Of a stretch of 64,000 bases of DNA, positions 1 through 9,058 are shown one piece after another. The stretch is from NCBI RefSeq assembly GCF_000816845.1, contig NZ_CP006877.1:2733501-2797500 (forward strand), given 5' to 3'. Position 1 is the first letter of the stretch, and the number at the start of each line of letters is the position of its first letter. This stretch comes from Rhizobium gallicum bv. gallicum R602sp (GTDB lineage: Bacteria; Pseudomonadota; Alphaproteobacteria; Rhizobiales; Rhizobiaceae). The notes beneath the pieces were generated by a model. It did no database searches and was not told the origin of the DNA. It worked only from the letters and a program-made list of their open reading frames with translations. The translations under genes and the position numbers were made by a program.

Positions 1-146
1 AAGCATCTTCCACTCCTCTTCCTCAATGACGAAGAAGTAACCCGGTATCCGACAGGACGCAGCAAAAATTATCGTTGAGAAGATCGGCAAGCCGTATGGT
101 GAAAGACCCGTGAGCGCGGGCAGCAGCGTTGCCGCACCGGCCATGT

Positions 147-708
147 TCAAGACGTGATCAATCGCTTCGCCATCTGATCCAGCGCCCGCTTGAAAAGGCC
201 TTGTCATCGAGCGCACGCGACAGCACAAGAGCCGCCTGTATTCCAAGCACGGCGTTCTCCGCCGTCGCCCTCGCCTCGTTGGCCGGGCGGCCGCTGCGGA
301 CAAGGGCACCGGCGAGCGCATCGATCCAGCGCTGGAAATAGCCGTTGATGGTGGCCGCAAATCGATCACGGGTTTCATCCAGCGCGAAGGCGCCGACCAG
401 GCAGATACGGCCGCCGGAGCGGAAATAGGCGTCGGCGTTCTTCCACATTGCCGCGATCGCTTCGGCAGGATCTTCGCGGCGCAGGGCTCGTAAACGAATT
501 GTTCGAACCAAGTGTCGACATCGGCGAGTACGGCGGCTGCCATCTCTTCCTTTCCACCGGGAAAGAAGTGATAGAGGCTGCCCTTGCCGATGCCAGTCCG
601 CTCAGTGATCCGGCTCAGCGTCGCTCCTTCGAAGCCCAGCTCGCGGAAGATTTCCGCAAGCAGCGGCACCACGTCAGCGCGTTCGTAGAGCGTTCTCAGA
701 GCTGCCAC
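147..708 (-). pseudogene. TetR-family transcriptional regulator, frameshifted
   Basis: Read from a GTG at 708, the first part encodes a TetR N-terminal helix-turn-helix, including the stretches ATLSRITERTGIGKGSLYHF and FPGGKEEM. Near 490 the frame breaks, and the C-terminal ligand domain (DPAEAIAAMWKNADAYFRSG onward) continues one frame over. A second break near 196-200 (a run of four A on the + strand) moves the last residues (RALDQMAKRLI) to a third frame that ends at 147. Each break is repaired by one added base, so this is either a recently inactivated gene or two homopolymer sequencing errors. It lies 6 bp behind the NTF2-like gene on the same strand and was probably co-transcribed with it. 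The family assignment is firm. Whether the gene is dead cannot be decided from one sequence. Confidence 0.7.
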
Positions 709-714
709 CTTCCT

Positions 715-1176
715 TCAAAGACCAAGGTCGGAGGGGCCGGGATGATCATCTGGCCGCCGGCCGAGCGGCCAGTGGAATTTGCGGTCCGATTCCTTGATCG
801 GCAGATCGTTGATGCAAGCGAAACGCCGCTGCATCAAGCCCTCTGCATCGAATTCCCAGTTCTCGTTGCCGTAGGAGCGAAACCAGTTGCCGCTGTCGTC
901 ATGCCACTCATAGCGCACGGCAATGCGGTTCTCGCCGAAGGTCCAGAGCTCCTTGATCAGGCGATAATCCAGCTCCTTTGCCCATTTGCGCGCAAGGAAC
1001 GCAACAATCTCGGCGCGGCCGTTTATGAATTCCGCCCGGTTCCGCCAGCTGCTGTCCGGCGTATAGACGAGCGATACCCTTTCCGGATTGCGGCTGTTCC
1101 AGCCGTCTTCTGCCATGCGGATTTTCTGCGTTGCGGTTTCCAGTGTGAAAGGCGGGACGCGTGCACTCGTGATCAC
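715..1176 (-). CDS. NTF2-like protein of the DUF1348 family
   Basis: This 153-residue protein has the small alpha+beta cone-fold signature of DUF1348/SnoaL-like proteins: [19 protein letters not shown] near the N-terminus, then [18 protein letters not shown], and FFINGR-type and [14 protein letters not shown] segments. The biochemical role of the family is unknown; relatives bind small hydrophobic ligands or act as isomerases or dehydratases. The start is uncertain. The only in-frame start codon ahead of the conserved block is a GTG at 1176, and it lies inside the Shine-Dalgarno sequence. The broken TetR gene follows by 6 bp. TetR genes beside such genes usually control them, but that is inference. 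Confidence 0.75.
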   Translation of the reverse strand: MITSARVPPFTLETATQKIRMAEDGWNSRNPERVSLVYTPDSSWRNRAEFINGRAEIVAFLARKWAKELDYRLIKELWTFGENRIAVRYEWHDDSGNWFRSYGNENWEFDAEGLMQRRFACINDLPIKESDRKFHWPLGRRPDDHPGPSDLGL

Positions 1177-1181
1177 CTCCT
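1171..1181 (-). promoter_or_regulatory. Unusually strong Shine-Dalgarno overlapping the GTG start
   Basis: On the minus strand the bases AGGAGGTGATC match the 3' end of alphaproteobacterial 16S rRNA by complementarity over 11 nucleotides. The GTG inside this motif is the only available in-frame start for the NTF2-like gene, which leaves no spacer. Initiation may use a non-canonical codon a few bases downstream, or the start region may be damaged like the TetR gene behind it. Confidence 0.5.
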
Positions 1182-1332
1182 GTACTGATGAGAATGCATT
1201 GTACCATTACAGAATTGGCAACGAGCCCTGCTGCGCATTTCATCCCCTGATAGAGATTGGCGATACGCCCACGCTTTTGACGCATTTCGTCTATTTGTTT
1301 CCTGCTGCAGTGCACGGTCGAGAGAGGGAACC

Positions 1333-2358
1333 ATGCGGCAGGAAAAGACCCGCATCGATTGGCTCGACATCGCCAAGGGGATGTCGATCATCCTCGTGGT
1401 CATCTACCACACGCTCCTCTACCACGACTTCCACGAGATTGCGCCGGACCTTTATGCCCGCATCAGCGGCATCATGACGCCGATCCGGATGCCGCTGTTT
1501 TTCACCGTCTCCGGCTTTCTTGCGGCATCGGCCGTACAGGCGCCCTGGCGCGACTTCCTGAGCCGGAAGATCTGGCTGCTCATCTATCTCTTCGCCGTCT
1601 GGAGCACCGCGCGCTGGCTGTTCTTCCACTATATCCAGACCAATGCCCTGGTACCGGCCGAAGGCAGCGATCCCTACCAGTTGATCGAGATGTGGTGGGC
1701 GCCCAATACAGGCATCTGGTTCATCTGGGCACTGGCAATCTTCATGGTCGCCACGAAGCTTCTTTCTTCCGCCCATCATGCGACGTCGATCGCGATCGCC
1801 GCCATGGTCTCGATCCTGACTTTCGGCGAGCATCTGCAGATCGATCTCTTTACCCATCGCAATGTGCTGCAGTATTTCGTCTTCTTCCTCTTCGGTTGCT
1901 GGTACGGAAAATCCGTGGTCGGCACGATCACGCAGCGCCCGCTTCTGATGGCATTCGGCGGCTTCCTGCTGTTTGCGGCACTCTATCTGTTGCGCTGGCG
2001 GCTACAGGCCATCGAGAAAGGCAGTTGGGCGCTGATCTCTTCCATCGCCGGCCTGGCATGGCTTTGCGGAACCGCTGTACTGATGTCGCGGCTGCAGCCA
2101 GTTCGGCACGCTTTCGCCTATTTCGGGCGTAACACGCTTCCGGTCTATGTGACGCACGTCATGATTGCTTCCCTGCTTGTGGCGGCGATCGCAACGCTGG
2201 TGAAGGCGCACGCGGCAAGCGGTTATGTGACCGCACCTCTTGTCGTGATCATCGCGATCGGCCTGTCGCTCGCCATCAAGGCCGTTGCCGATCGCAGCGG
2301 CGCCGGCTGGCTCTACGTTCCCCCCGCAAGGCGCAAGCGGCAAGCAATTGCCGCTTAA
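1333..2358 (+). CDS. Acyltransferase-3 family integral membrane protein
   Basis: This 341-residue polytopic membrane protein opens with RIDWLDIAKGMSIILVVIYH. The pattern (charged residue, D, K/R-G, then H in helix 1) is typical of the acyltransferase-3/OpgC-like family that O-acylates sugars of surface polysaccharides or lipids. About ten hydrophobic segments follow, and the C-terminus is short and basic (PPARRKRQ). GAGAGGGAACC precedes the ATG. The gene is divergent from the NTF2-like/TetR pair and converges on glpK with a 29 bp gap. The acceptor cannot be inferred, as no polysaccharide genes are adjacent. Confidence 0.8.
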   Translation: MRQEKTRIDWLDIAKGMSIILVVIYHTLLYHDFHEIAPDLYARISGIMTPIRMPLFFTVSGFLAASAVQAPWRDFLSRKIWLLIYLFAVWSTARWLFFHYIQTNALVPAEGSDPYQLIEMWWAPNTGIWFIWALAIFMVATKLLSSAHHATSIAIAAMVSILTFGEHLQIDLFTHRNVLQYFVFFLFGCWYGKSVVGTITQRPLLMAFGGFLLFAALYLLRWRLQAIEKGSWALISSIAGLAWLCGTAVLMSRLQPVRHAFAYFGRNTLPVYVTHVMIASLLVAAIATLVKAHAASGYVTAPLVVIIAIGLSLAIKAVADRSGAGWLYVPPARRKRQAIAA

Positions 2359-2387
2359 AGCGGGCAATAGCTGCGCCAAGACGAACG

Positions 2388-3881
2388 CTAAACTTCGCTC
2401 AACGTCCGCTTTACAGCATTGCGCCATCCCTTGACCTTGGCGGCCCGCGTCTTCTCATCCATGTCCGGCTCGAAGCGCCGGTCGCGCTTCCACCTGGCGG
2501 AGAAGGTCTTGCGGTCGGGCCACACACCCGCCCTGCTCCCGGCAAGCCAGGCAGCACCGAGGGCGGTGGTTTCGAGGATGACCGGGCGATCGACGGGAGC
2601 TTCGAGCAAGTCTGCCAGCCGCTGCATCGTCCAGTCGGAGGCGACCATGCCACCGTCGACGCGCAGCACCGTGTCGTCCTTGCCGTTCTTCCAGTCCTTT
2701 TGCATGGCATCAAGCAGGTCGCGGGTCTGGTAGCACACGGCTTCGAGCGCCGCGCGGGCGAATTCGGCTGGACCGCTGTTGCGGGTGAGGCCGAAAATCG
2801 CGCCGCGCGCCTCCGGGTCCCAATGCGGCGCGCCAAGTCCGGTGAAGGCGGGGACGAGATAGACCTCTTGTGTCGGGTCGGCCCGTTCCGCAAGCTCGCC
2901 GGTCTTGGAAGCGCGGTCGATGATCCCGAGGCCGTCGCGCAGCCACTGCACGGCCGCGCCAGCAATGAAGATCGAGCCTTCGAGCGCGTAGGTCGTTTCG
3001 CCGTTTAGGCGGTAAGCGATCGTGGTAAGCAGCCGGTTCTTGGAGCGCACCAAGTCGGCGCCGGTGTTCAAGAGCGCGAAGCAGCCTGTGCCGTAGGTCG
3101 ATTTCATCATGCCAGGCTCGAAGCAGGCCTGGCCGATGGTCGCGGCCTGCTGATCGCCGGCTACGCCGAGAATCGGGATCGCGGCGCCGAAGATCGAGGC
3201 ATCGGCAACGCCGAACTCATCTGCACAGTCCTTCACCTGCGGCAGCATGGCGGCCGGCACGCGCAGGATTTCGAGCAGGTCTTCGTCCCATTTGTTCTCG
3301 GCGATATTGTACATCAGCGTGCGCGAGGCATTCGTGGCGTCGGTGACAAAGCTCTTGCCGCCGGTCAGCCGCCAGATCAGGAAGGTGTCGATGGTGCCAA
3401 AGCAAAGCTCGCCCTTGGCGGCACGCGCCCGTGCTCCCTTCACATTGGCCAGCAGCCAGGAAAGCTTGGTGCCCGAGAAATAGGGATCGAGGATCAGCCC
3501 GGTCTTCTTCGTGAACGTCTTTTCGAGGCCCTGGCGCTTGAGATTGTCGCAGTATCTCGCCGTGCGGCGGTCCTGCCAGACGATGGCGTTCTGGATCGGC
3601 TTGCCGGTCTCGCGTTCCCACACGACAACAGTCTCGCGCTGGTTGGTGATGCCAAGTGCCGCGATGTCCTTGGCTTCGATCTTCGCCTCGCGCAGCGCCA
3701 TGTGGATGGTGGAGACCACCGAATCCCAGATCTCCTCCGGATCGTGTTCGACCCAGCCGGAACGCGGATAGATCTGCGTGAACTCCTTTTGGCCCGCGCC
3801 GGCGATCCTCATCTCGCTATCGAAAATGATCGCCCGCGTCGATGTCGTGCCCTGATCGATCGCCAAAACATATCCGCTCAC
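2388..3881 (-). CDS. glpK: Glycerol kinase
   Basis: This 497-residue cytoplasmic kinase of the FGGY family phosphorylates glycerol to sn-glycerol 3-phosphate with ATP. The N-terminus reads [20 protein letters not shown], containing the DQGTTS phosphate loop. [39 protein letters not shown] and [20 protein letters not shown] follow in family order. I chose the GTG at 3881 because GGGAGG lies seven bases upstream and the protein then begins at the usual GlpK position. A start at 4073 would add 64 unrelated residues. The glycerol uptake and dehydrogenase genes are not adjacent, so this is a stand-alone kinase. It is divergent from bdhA across about 210 bp. Confidence 0.95.
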   Translation of the reverse strand: MSGYVLAIDQGTTSTRAIIFDSEMRIAGAGQKEFTQIYPRSGWVEHDPEEIWDSVVSTIHMALREAKIEAKDIAALGITNQRETVVVWERETGKPIQNAIVWQDRRTARYCDNLKRQGLEKTFTKKTGLILDPYFSGTKLSWLLANVKGARARAAKGELCFGTIDTFLIWRLTGGKSFVTDATNASRTLMYNIAENKWDEDLLEILRVPAAMLPQVKDCADEFGVADASIFGAAIPILGVAGDQQAATIGQACFEPGMMKSTYGTGCFALLNTGADLVRSKNRLLTTIAYRLNGETTYALEGSIFIAGAAVQWLRDGLGIIDRASKTGELAERADPTQEVYLVPAFTGLGAPHWDPEARGAIFGLTRNSGPAEFARAALEAVCYQTRDLLDAMQKDWKNGKDDTVLRVDGGMVASDWTMQRLADLLEAPVDRPVILETTALGAAWLAGSRAGVWPDRKTFSARWKRDRRFEPDMDEKTRAAKVKGWRNAVKRTLSEV

Positions 3882-4090
3882 GCCTGTCCCTCCCATGCGC
3901 ATTGCCTTGTTGCAGAAATCAATAAGGCACCAAAGCGAACCTGAAAAGAAAATAAAACGAAAAAGAACCAGCGCTCGGCTGCTCTCTTTCCAGCCTGCAA
4001 ATCGTCTCTCCCGCGCGATTGCCAGAAGCGCCGCTTTGGGCATAACCTTCGCGATATTGCGTCGCGAAAACAAGCCATAGGGAGTACAGC

Positions 4091-4867
4091 ATGAAGAGAA
4101 CCGTTGTCGTCACCGGATCCACCAGCGGCATTGGGCTTGCGATCGCCACCGCCTTTGCCCGAAAGGGCGACAATGTCGTCATCAACGGCTTCGGAAAGGC
4201 GGACGAAATCAAGGCGATAGTGGAACGGCTTGAATCGCTGTCCGAGGGAAATGCCCTCTACCACCCAGCGGATATGACGAAACCCGCGGAGATTGCAGAC
4301 CTGATCGCCACGGCGGCGAAGACCTTTGGCACCGTCGACGTGCTGGTCAACAATGCCGGCATCCAGCATGTCGAGAAGATCGAGGATTTCCCGATCGAGA
4401 AATGGGACCAGATCATCGCCATCAACCTGTCGAGCTCGTTTCATACGATGCGCGCCGCCATCCCGCAGATGAAGGCGAAGAAGCATGGCCGCATCATCAA
4501 TATCGCCTCGGCGCACGGCCTCGTCGCCTCGCCTTTCAAATCCGCCTATGTGGCCGCAAAACATGGTATATTAGGCCTGACGAAGACAGCGGCGCTCGAA
4601 CTTGCCGAATTCGGCGTGACGGTAAACGCCATCTGCCCCGGCTATGTGCTGACGCCGCTCGTCGAAAAGCAGATACCGGATACCGCCAAGGCCCGCGGGA
4701 TGACGGAGGAACAGGTAAAGACCGAGGTCATCCTCAAGGCCCAGCCGACGCGCGAATTCGTCAAGGCCGAGGAGATCGGCGCCATGGCGCTCTACCTCGC
4801 CAGTGACGACGCCCGGCAGGTGACCGGCACCCACATCTCGATTGACGGGGGCTGGACTGCGGCATAA
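4091..4867 (+). CDS. bdhA: D-3-hydroxybutyrate dehydrogenase
   Basis: This 258-residue short-chain dehydrogenase interconverts D-3-hydroxybutyrate and acetoacetate with NAD, the entry step for using polyhydroxybutyrate breakdown products. The TGSTSGIG nucleotide loop is at residues 8-15, NNAG at 87-90, and the catalytic triad is Ser140, Tyr153 and Lys157 (SAYVAAKHG). The C-terminus is [13 protein letters not shown], typical of this subfamily. GGGAG lies nine bases before the ATG. It is the first gene of a run with xdhA 29 bp downstream. Sinorhizobium meliloti has the same bdhA-xdhA-xdhB arrangement as one operon, so carbon-store and purine use may be co-expressed. Confidence 0.93.
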   Translation: MKRTVVVTGSTSGIGLAIATAFARKGDNVVINGFGKADEIKAIVERLESLSEGNALYHPADMTKPAEIADLIATAAKTFGTVDVLVNNAGIQHVEKIEDFPIEKWDQIIAINLSSSFHTMRAAIPQMKAKKHGRIINIASAHGLVASPFKSAYVAAKHGILGLTKTAALELAEFGVTVNAICPGYVLTPLVEKQIPDTAKARGMTEEQVKTEVILKAQPTREFVKAEEIGAMALYLASDDARQVTGTHISIDGGWTAA

Positions 4868-4896
4868 CCATTTCAAAAACAAGAACAAGGAACAAC

Positions 4897-6363
4897 ATGA
4901 AAGACAGCATCCGCTTCATCCTCAACGGCGAGGACATCACGCTGAGCGATGTCTACCCCTCCGAGACGCTTCTCGATTTTCTGCGGTTGAGGCGCCGGCT
5001 GACCGGCACGAAGGAAGGATGCGCCGAGGGTGATTGCGGCGCCTGCACGGTGCTCGTTGGCCGCTTGCTCGACGGCAAGCTCTTCTATGAGACGGTCAAT
5101 GCCTGTATTCGCTTCTTAGGATCGCTGAACGGCACGCATGTCGTCACCGTCGAGCATCTGGCCGCCAGGAACGGCACGCTGCATCCGGTACAGCAGGCGA
5201 TGGTGGACTACCACGGTTCGCAATGCGGTTTCTGCACGCCGGGCTTCGTGATGTCGCTCTATGGCCTCTGGCTTTCCAACGAAAAACCCGGACGGCCCGA
5301 GATCGAAAAGGCGCTTCAGGGCAATCTCTGTCGCTGCACCGGTTACGAGCCGATCGTCAAGGCGGCCGAAGCCGTCGGCCGTGCGCGTCCGAGCACGCTC
5401 TTTGATCCGCTCGAAAAGACCCGCTCTGAAATCGTCTCCAGGCTCTGGGCGATGCAGACACGCGAAACGATCACCATTGTTTCCGGCGAGGACCGGCTGA
5501 TCGTTCCCGGCTCGGTCGAGGCGTTGGCGCGCGTTCTGGCCGATGAACCGCAGGCAACCGTCATCGCCGGTTCCACCGATGTCGGACTCTGGGTGACGAA
5601 ACAGATGCGCGCCTTGAGTCCTGCCATCTTCATCAATCACCTGAACGAACTGCAGGCGATCAAGACCACGGATGGCGGCGTGACGATCGGTGCGGGCGTC
5701 ACCTATACCAAGGCTTTCGAAATCCTTGCGCCGAAGCTACCGACGCTCGGCAATCTCATCAACCGCATCGGCGGCGAACAGGTGCGCAACATGGGTACGA
5801 TTGGCGGCAATATCGCCAACGGTTCGCCGATCGGTGACAGCCCGCCGCCTTTGATCGCGCTTGGCGCCACGCTGAAGCTGCGCTGTGCAACGGGCACGCG
5901 CATGCTGCGGCTCGAGGATTATTTTATCGACTACGGCAACCAGGACCGCAAGCCTGGCGAATTCGTCGAGAGCGTCTTCATGCCCTACCCGGCCGAAGGC
6001 AGCCAGTTCGCGGTCTACAAGATCACCAAACGCCGCGATGAGGACATCACTGCCGTGCTCGGCGCCTTCTATCTAACACTCGATGAGGCAGGCGACGTCA
6101 ACGACATCCGCATCGCCTTCGGCGGCATGGCCGGAACGCCGAAGCGCGCCCGCACCGTCGAATCCGATCTCATCGGCAAACCGTGGAACGAGGAAACGGT
6201 CGACAGGGCACGCGACGCCTTCGACGCCGATTTCCAGCCGCTGAGCGACTGGCGCGCCACCGCCGAATACCGGCAACTGACGGCAAAGAACCTGCTGAGG
6301 CGCTTTTACCTGGAAACGGTTGGAACGCCAGTGGAATTGAAGCGGTTCGAGGGGGTGGCGTGA
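4897..6363 (+). CDS. xdhA: Xanthine dehydrogenase small subunit (2Fe-2S and FAD)
   Basis: This 488-residue subunit carries the electron-transfer centres of xanthine dehydrogenase, which oxidises hypoxanthine to xanthine and urate. A plant-type [2Fe-2S] domain has Cys42, Cys47, Cys50 and Cys70. A second helical [2Fe-2S] domain has Cys110, Cys113, Cys145 and Cys147 (LCRCTGYEPI). The FAD domain follows with TVIAGSTDVGLWVTKQ and RNMGTIGGNIANGSPIGDSP. It is 29 bp behind bdhA, and xdhB is separated from it by 159 bp that hold a repeat. All eight cluster ligands are present, so the subunit should be functional. Confidence 0.95.
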   Translation: MKDSIRFILNGEDITLSDVYPSETLLDFLRLRRRLTGTKEGCAEGDCGACTVLVGRLLDGKLFYETVNACIRFLGSLNGTHVVTVEHLAARNGTLHPVQQAMVDYHGSQCGFCTPGFVMSLYGLWLSNEKPGRPEIEKALQGNLCRCTGYEPIVKAAEAVGRARPSTLFDPLEKTRSEIVSRLWAMQTRETITIVSGEDRLIVPGSVEALARVLADEPQATVIAGSTDVGLWVTKQMRALSPAIFINHLNELQAIKTTDGGVTIGAGVTYTKAFEILAPKLPTLGNLINRIGGEQVRNMGTIGGNIANGSPIGDSPPPLIALGATLKLRCATGTRMLRLEDYFIDYGNQDRKPGEFVESVFMPYPAEGSQFAVYKITKRRDEDITAVLGAFYLTLDEAGDVNDIRIAFGGMAGTPKRARTVESDLIGKPWNEETVDRARDAFDADFQPLSDWRATAEYRQLTAKNLLRRFYLETVGTPVELKRFEGVA

Positions 6364-6391
6364 TGACGATCATCAACATCGTCGCAAGCGG

Positions 6392-6457
6392 CCCCCCTCA
6401 TCCGGCTGCCGCCACCTTCTCCCCGCCGGGGCCGTCATGCTCGGGCTTAAGCCGAGC
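6392..6457. repeat. RIME-like intergenic repeat between xdhA and xdhB
   Basis: The 159 bp between xdhA and xdhB holds a pyrimidine-rich block (CCTCATCCGGCTGCCG, then CACCTTCTCCCCGCCGGGG) of the kind dispersed between rhizobial genes. Next to it is an imperfect palindrome at 6439-6457 with GCTCGG and CCGAGC arms around CTTAAG. It can fold into a hairpin within the operon mRNA. Assignment to the RIME class is from memory of the consensus, not from an alignment. Confidence 0.55.
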
Positions 6458-6522
6458 ACCCACGCCTGAGCAGCGAGAGCCGGCACCAAACGCCAGTGCA
6501 GGCAACTCGGAGGAGCCATCTG

Positions 6523-8862
6523 ATGGATAAATCCACCTTCGACACCGCCAAGGTCATCATCAGCGGTCCCATGCACAGCGCGCTGAAACATGATTCAGCG
6601 CATAAGCATGTCACCGGAACTGCCGATTATATCGACGATATTCCGGAACCCGCGGGCCTGCTGCACGGCGCGCTCGGAATGTCCGAGCGCGCCCATGCCG
6701 AGATCCTCAGCATGGACCTTTCCGAAGTCCGCCGGCACCCCGGCGTCCTTTGGGTCTTCACCGGCAAGGACGTGCCGGGCGTCAACGACGTCAGTTCAAA
6801 TGGCAGCCATGACGAGCCGCTGCTTGCCGAAACCGAGGTCGAGTTCCACGGCCAGCCGGTCTTTGCGGTGATCGCCGAGACCCGCGATGCAGCACGGAAG
6901 GCCGCACAGAAGGCGAAGATCGAGTATCGCGATCTGCCGCACTGGAGCGATATCGACGGCGCGCTCGAAAACGGCAGCCCGCTCGTCATCGCGCCGATGA
7001 CACTGCAGCGCGGCGATGCCAAGGCCGAGATGGACAATGCCCCGCACCGGCTGAAGGGCCAAATACGCATCGGCGGGCAGGAGCATTTTTACCTCGAAGG
7101 CCACGTCGCCATGGCGATCCCCGGCGAGGACGACGAGGTGACCGTCTGGTCCTCCACGCAGCATCCGAGCGAAATCCAGCATATCGTCGGCCACGTGCTG
7201 AACATTCCGTCGAATGCCGTTACGGTGAATGTGCGCCGCATGGGCGGCGGCTTCGGCGGCAAGGAAACGCAGGGCAACCAGTTTGCAGCGCTTGCCGCCA
7301 TCGCCGCCAAAAAGCTGAAACGTGCCGTTAAATTCCGCCCCGACCGCGACGAGGACATGAGCGCCACGGGCAAGCGCCACGACTTCCTGGTGGATTACGA
7401 GCTCGCCTTCGACAATGAAGGCCGCATCCACGCTGTCGACGCAACCTATGCGGCGCGCTGCGGCTTCTCGTCGGACCTGTCCGGCCCGGTGACGGACCGC
7501 GCCCTATTCCATGCCGATTCCAGCTATTTCTATCCGCATGTGCATCTGACCTCGATGCCGCTGAAGACGCATACCCCCTCGAATACTGCCTTCCGCGGCT
7601 TCGGAGGGCCGCAGGGCATGTTGGGAGCCGAGCGCTTCATCGAAGAGATCGCTTATGCGATTGGCAAGGACCCGCTCGAAATCCGCAAACTGAACTTCTA
7701 CGGCCAGCCCGGTTCCGGCCGCACGACGACGCCCTACCACCAGGAAGTTGAAGACAACATCATCCTGCGCATCGTCGAGGAATTGGAGGAGCGCGCCAAT
7801 TACCAGGCCCGCCGCAATGCCATCATCGGCTTCAACCGCGACAGCCGCTACATCCGCAAGGGCATTGCGCTGACGCCCGTGAAATTCGGCATCTCCTTCA
7901 CGATGACGGCCTTCAACCAGGCGGGCGCCCTGGTGCATATCTATCAGGACGGTTCGATCCACCTGAACCATGGCGGCACGGAGATGGGCCAGGGCCTTTA
8001 TACCAAGGTGGCGCAGGTGCTGTCCGAAAGCTTCCAGGTCGATATCGACCGCGTGAAGATCACCGCGACGACCACCGGCAAGGTTCCGAACACGTCTGCG
8101 ACCGCCGCCTCCTCCGGTTCCGACCTGAACGGCATGGCCGCCTATGACGCTGCGCGGCAGATCAAGGAGCGGCTCGTTGCCTTCGCCGCAGACAAATGGA
8201 GCATCGATCCGGCAGAAATCGTCTTTTTGCCGAACCGGGTGCGCGTCGGCGAGAAGGAAATCCCCTTCCCCGATTTCATCAAGCAGGCTTATTTCGCCCG
8301 CGTGCAGCTCTCGGCAGCGGGCTTCTACAAGACGCCGAAAATCCACTGGGATCGGGCAGCAGGGCGCGGCACGCCGTTCTATTATTTCGCCTACGGCGCC
8401 GCCTGCAGCGAAGTCTCGATCGACACACTGACCGGCGAATACTTGATTGACCGCACCGACATCCTGCACGACGTCGGCCGCTCGCTGAATCCGGCGATCG
8501 ACATCGGCCAGGTGGAAGGCGGCTTTGTGCAGGGTATGGGCTGGCTGACGACGGAAGAACTCTGGTGGGACGACAAGGGCCGGCTGCGCACGCATGCGCC
8601 CTCGACCTACAAGATCCCGCTTGCCTCCGACCGGCCGAAGATCTTCAACGTCCGTCTCGCCGAATGGTCGGAGAATGCCGAGCCCACCATCGGCCGCTCG
8701 AAGGCCGTTGGCGAACCGCCGCTCATGCTGGCGATCTCCGTGCTCGAAGCACTCTCGATGGCGGTGGCCAGCGTCGCCGACTACAAGGTCTGCCCACGGC
8801 TCGACGCCCCGGCAACGCCGGAGCGGGTACTGATGGCGGTGGAGCGGATGAAGCGGGTGTGA
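6523..8862 (+). CDS. xdhB: Xanthine dehydrogenase large subunit (molybdenum cofactor)
   Basis: This 779-residue catalytic subunit binds the molybdopterin cofactor and hydroxylates purines. It contains MGGGFGGKETQGNQFA near residue 245, the AFRGFGGPQGMLGAERFIEE substrate-channel motif, GGTEMGQGLYTKVAQ, and near the end KAVGEPPLML, where Glu731 is the conserved catalytic glutamate. I start it at the ATG at 6523, seven bases after GGAGGAG; an upstream start at 6496 would add nine residues without a ribosome site. Together with xdhA and the insertion factor xdhC downstream it forms a full XDH set. Confidence 0.95.
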   Translation: MDKSTFDTAKVIISGPMHSALKHDSAHKHVTGTADYIDDIPEPAGLLHGALGMSERAHAEILSMDLSEVRRHPGVLWVFTGKDVPGVNDVSSNGSHDEPLLAETEVEFHGQPVFAVIAETRDAARKAAQKAKIEYRDLPHWSDIDGALENGSPLVIAPMTLQRGDAKAEMDNAPHRLKGQIRIGGQEHFYLEGHVAMAIPGEDDEVTVWSSTQHPSEIQHIVGHVLNIPSNAVTVNVRRMGGGFGGKETQGNQFAALAAIAAKKLKRAVKFRPDRDEDMSATGKRHDFLVDYELAFDNEGRIHAVDATYAARCGFSSDLSGPVTDRALFHADSSYFYPHVHLTSMPLKTHTPSNTAFRGFGGPQGMLGAERFIEEIAYAIGKDPLEIRKLNFYGQPGSGRTTTPYHQEVEDNIILRIVEELEERANYQARRNAIIGFNRDSRYIRKGIALTPVKFGISFTMTAFNQAGALVHIYQDGSIHLNHGGTEMGQGLYTKVAQVLSESFQVDIDRVKITATTTGKVPNTSATAASSGSDLNGMAAYDAARQIKERLVAFAADKWSIDPAEIVFLPNRVRVGEKEIPFPDFIKQAYFARVQLSAAGFYKTPKIHWDRAAGRGTPFYYFAYGAACSEVSIDTLTGEYLIDRTDILHDVGRSLNPAIDIGQVEGGFVQGMGWLTTEELWWDDKGRLRTHAPSTYKIPLASDRPKIFNVRLAEWSENAEPTIGRSKAVGEPPLMLAISVLEALSMAVASVADYKVCPRLDAPATPERVLMAVERMKRV

Positions 8863-9000
8863 GAGTGGCTGGCTCACTAATGCCTCAAGCCAAGGTGAAT
8901 AAGCGGGGGAGCAAGACTTGCCCGGCTAGAGGCGATGGCTCCCGGCAATCAGCAGGCTGCGGCAATTCGCCCATCGTTTGGCGGCAAGCCCGCACCATTT

Positions 9001-9045
9001 CGATCTTTCCCCTTGTGAGGGAGGTGTCACGCAGGACAGAGGGGA
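9001..9045. repeat. RIME1-type repeat ahead of xdhC
   Basis: The 196 bp between xdhB and xdhC ends in a sequence whose reverse complement reads like rhizobial RIME1 (CCCCTCTGTCCTGC, then CACCTCCCTCACAAGGGG). It has short palindromic arms, CCCCTTGTGAGGG among them, and lies directly against the xdhC ribosome site. It may shape mRNA stability between the two genes. No promoter is obvious here. Confidence 0.6.
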
Positions 9046-9058
9046 GTGCTTTCGCGCC

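Noticed and set aside
1..144. Open frame on the minus strand starting right behind the TetR remnant and running off the left edge
   Set aside because: Only 48 codons are visible, with no ribosome site of its own beyond the TetR end and no recognisable motif. It could be a real gene start, but cannot be supported.
7504..8877. 457-codon open frame antisense to xdhB
   Set aside because: Arg/His/Asp-rich shadow translation without motifs; xdhB is intact on the plus strand.
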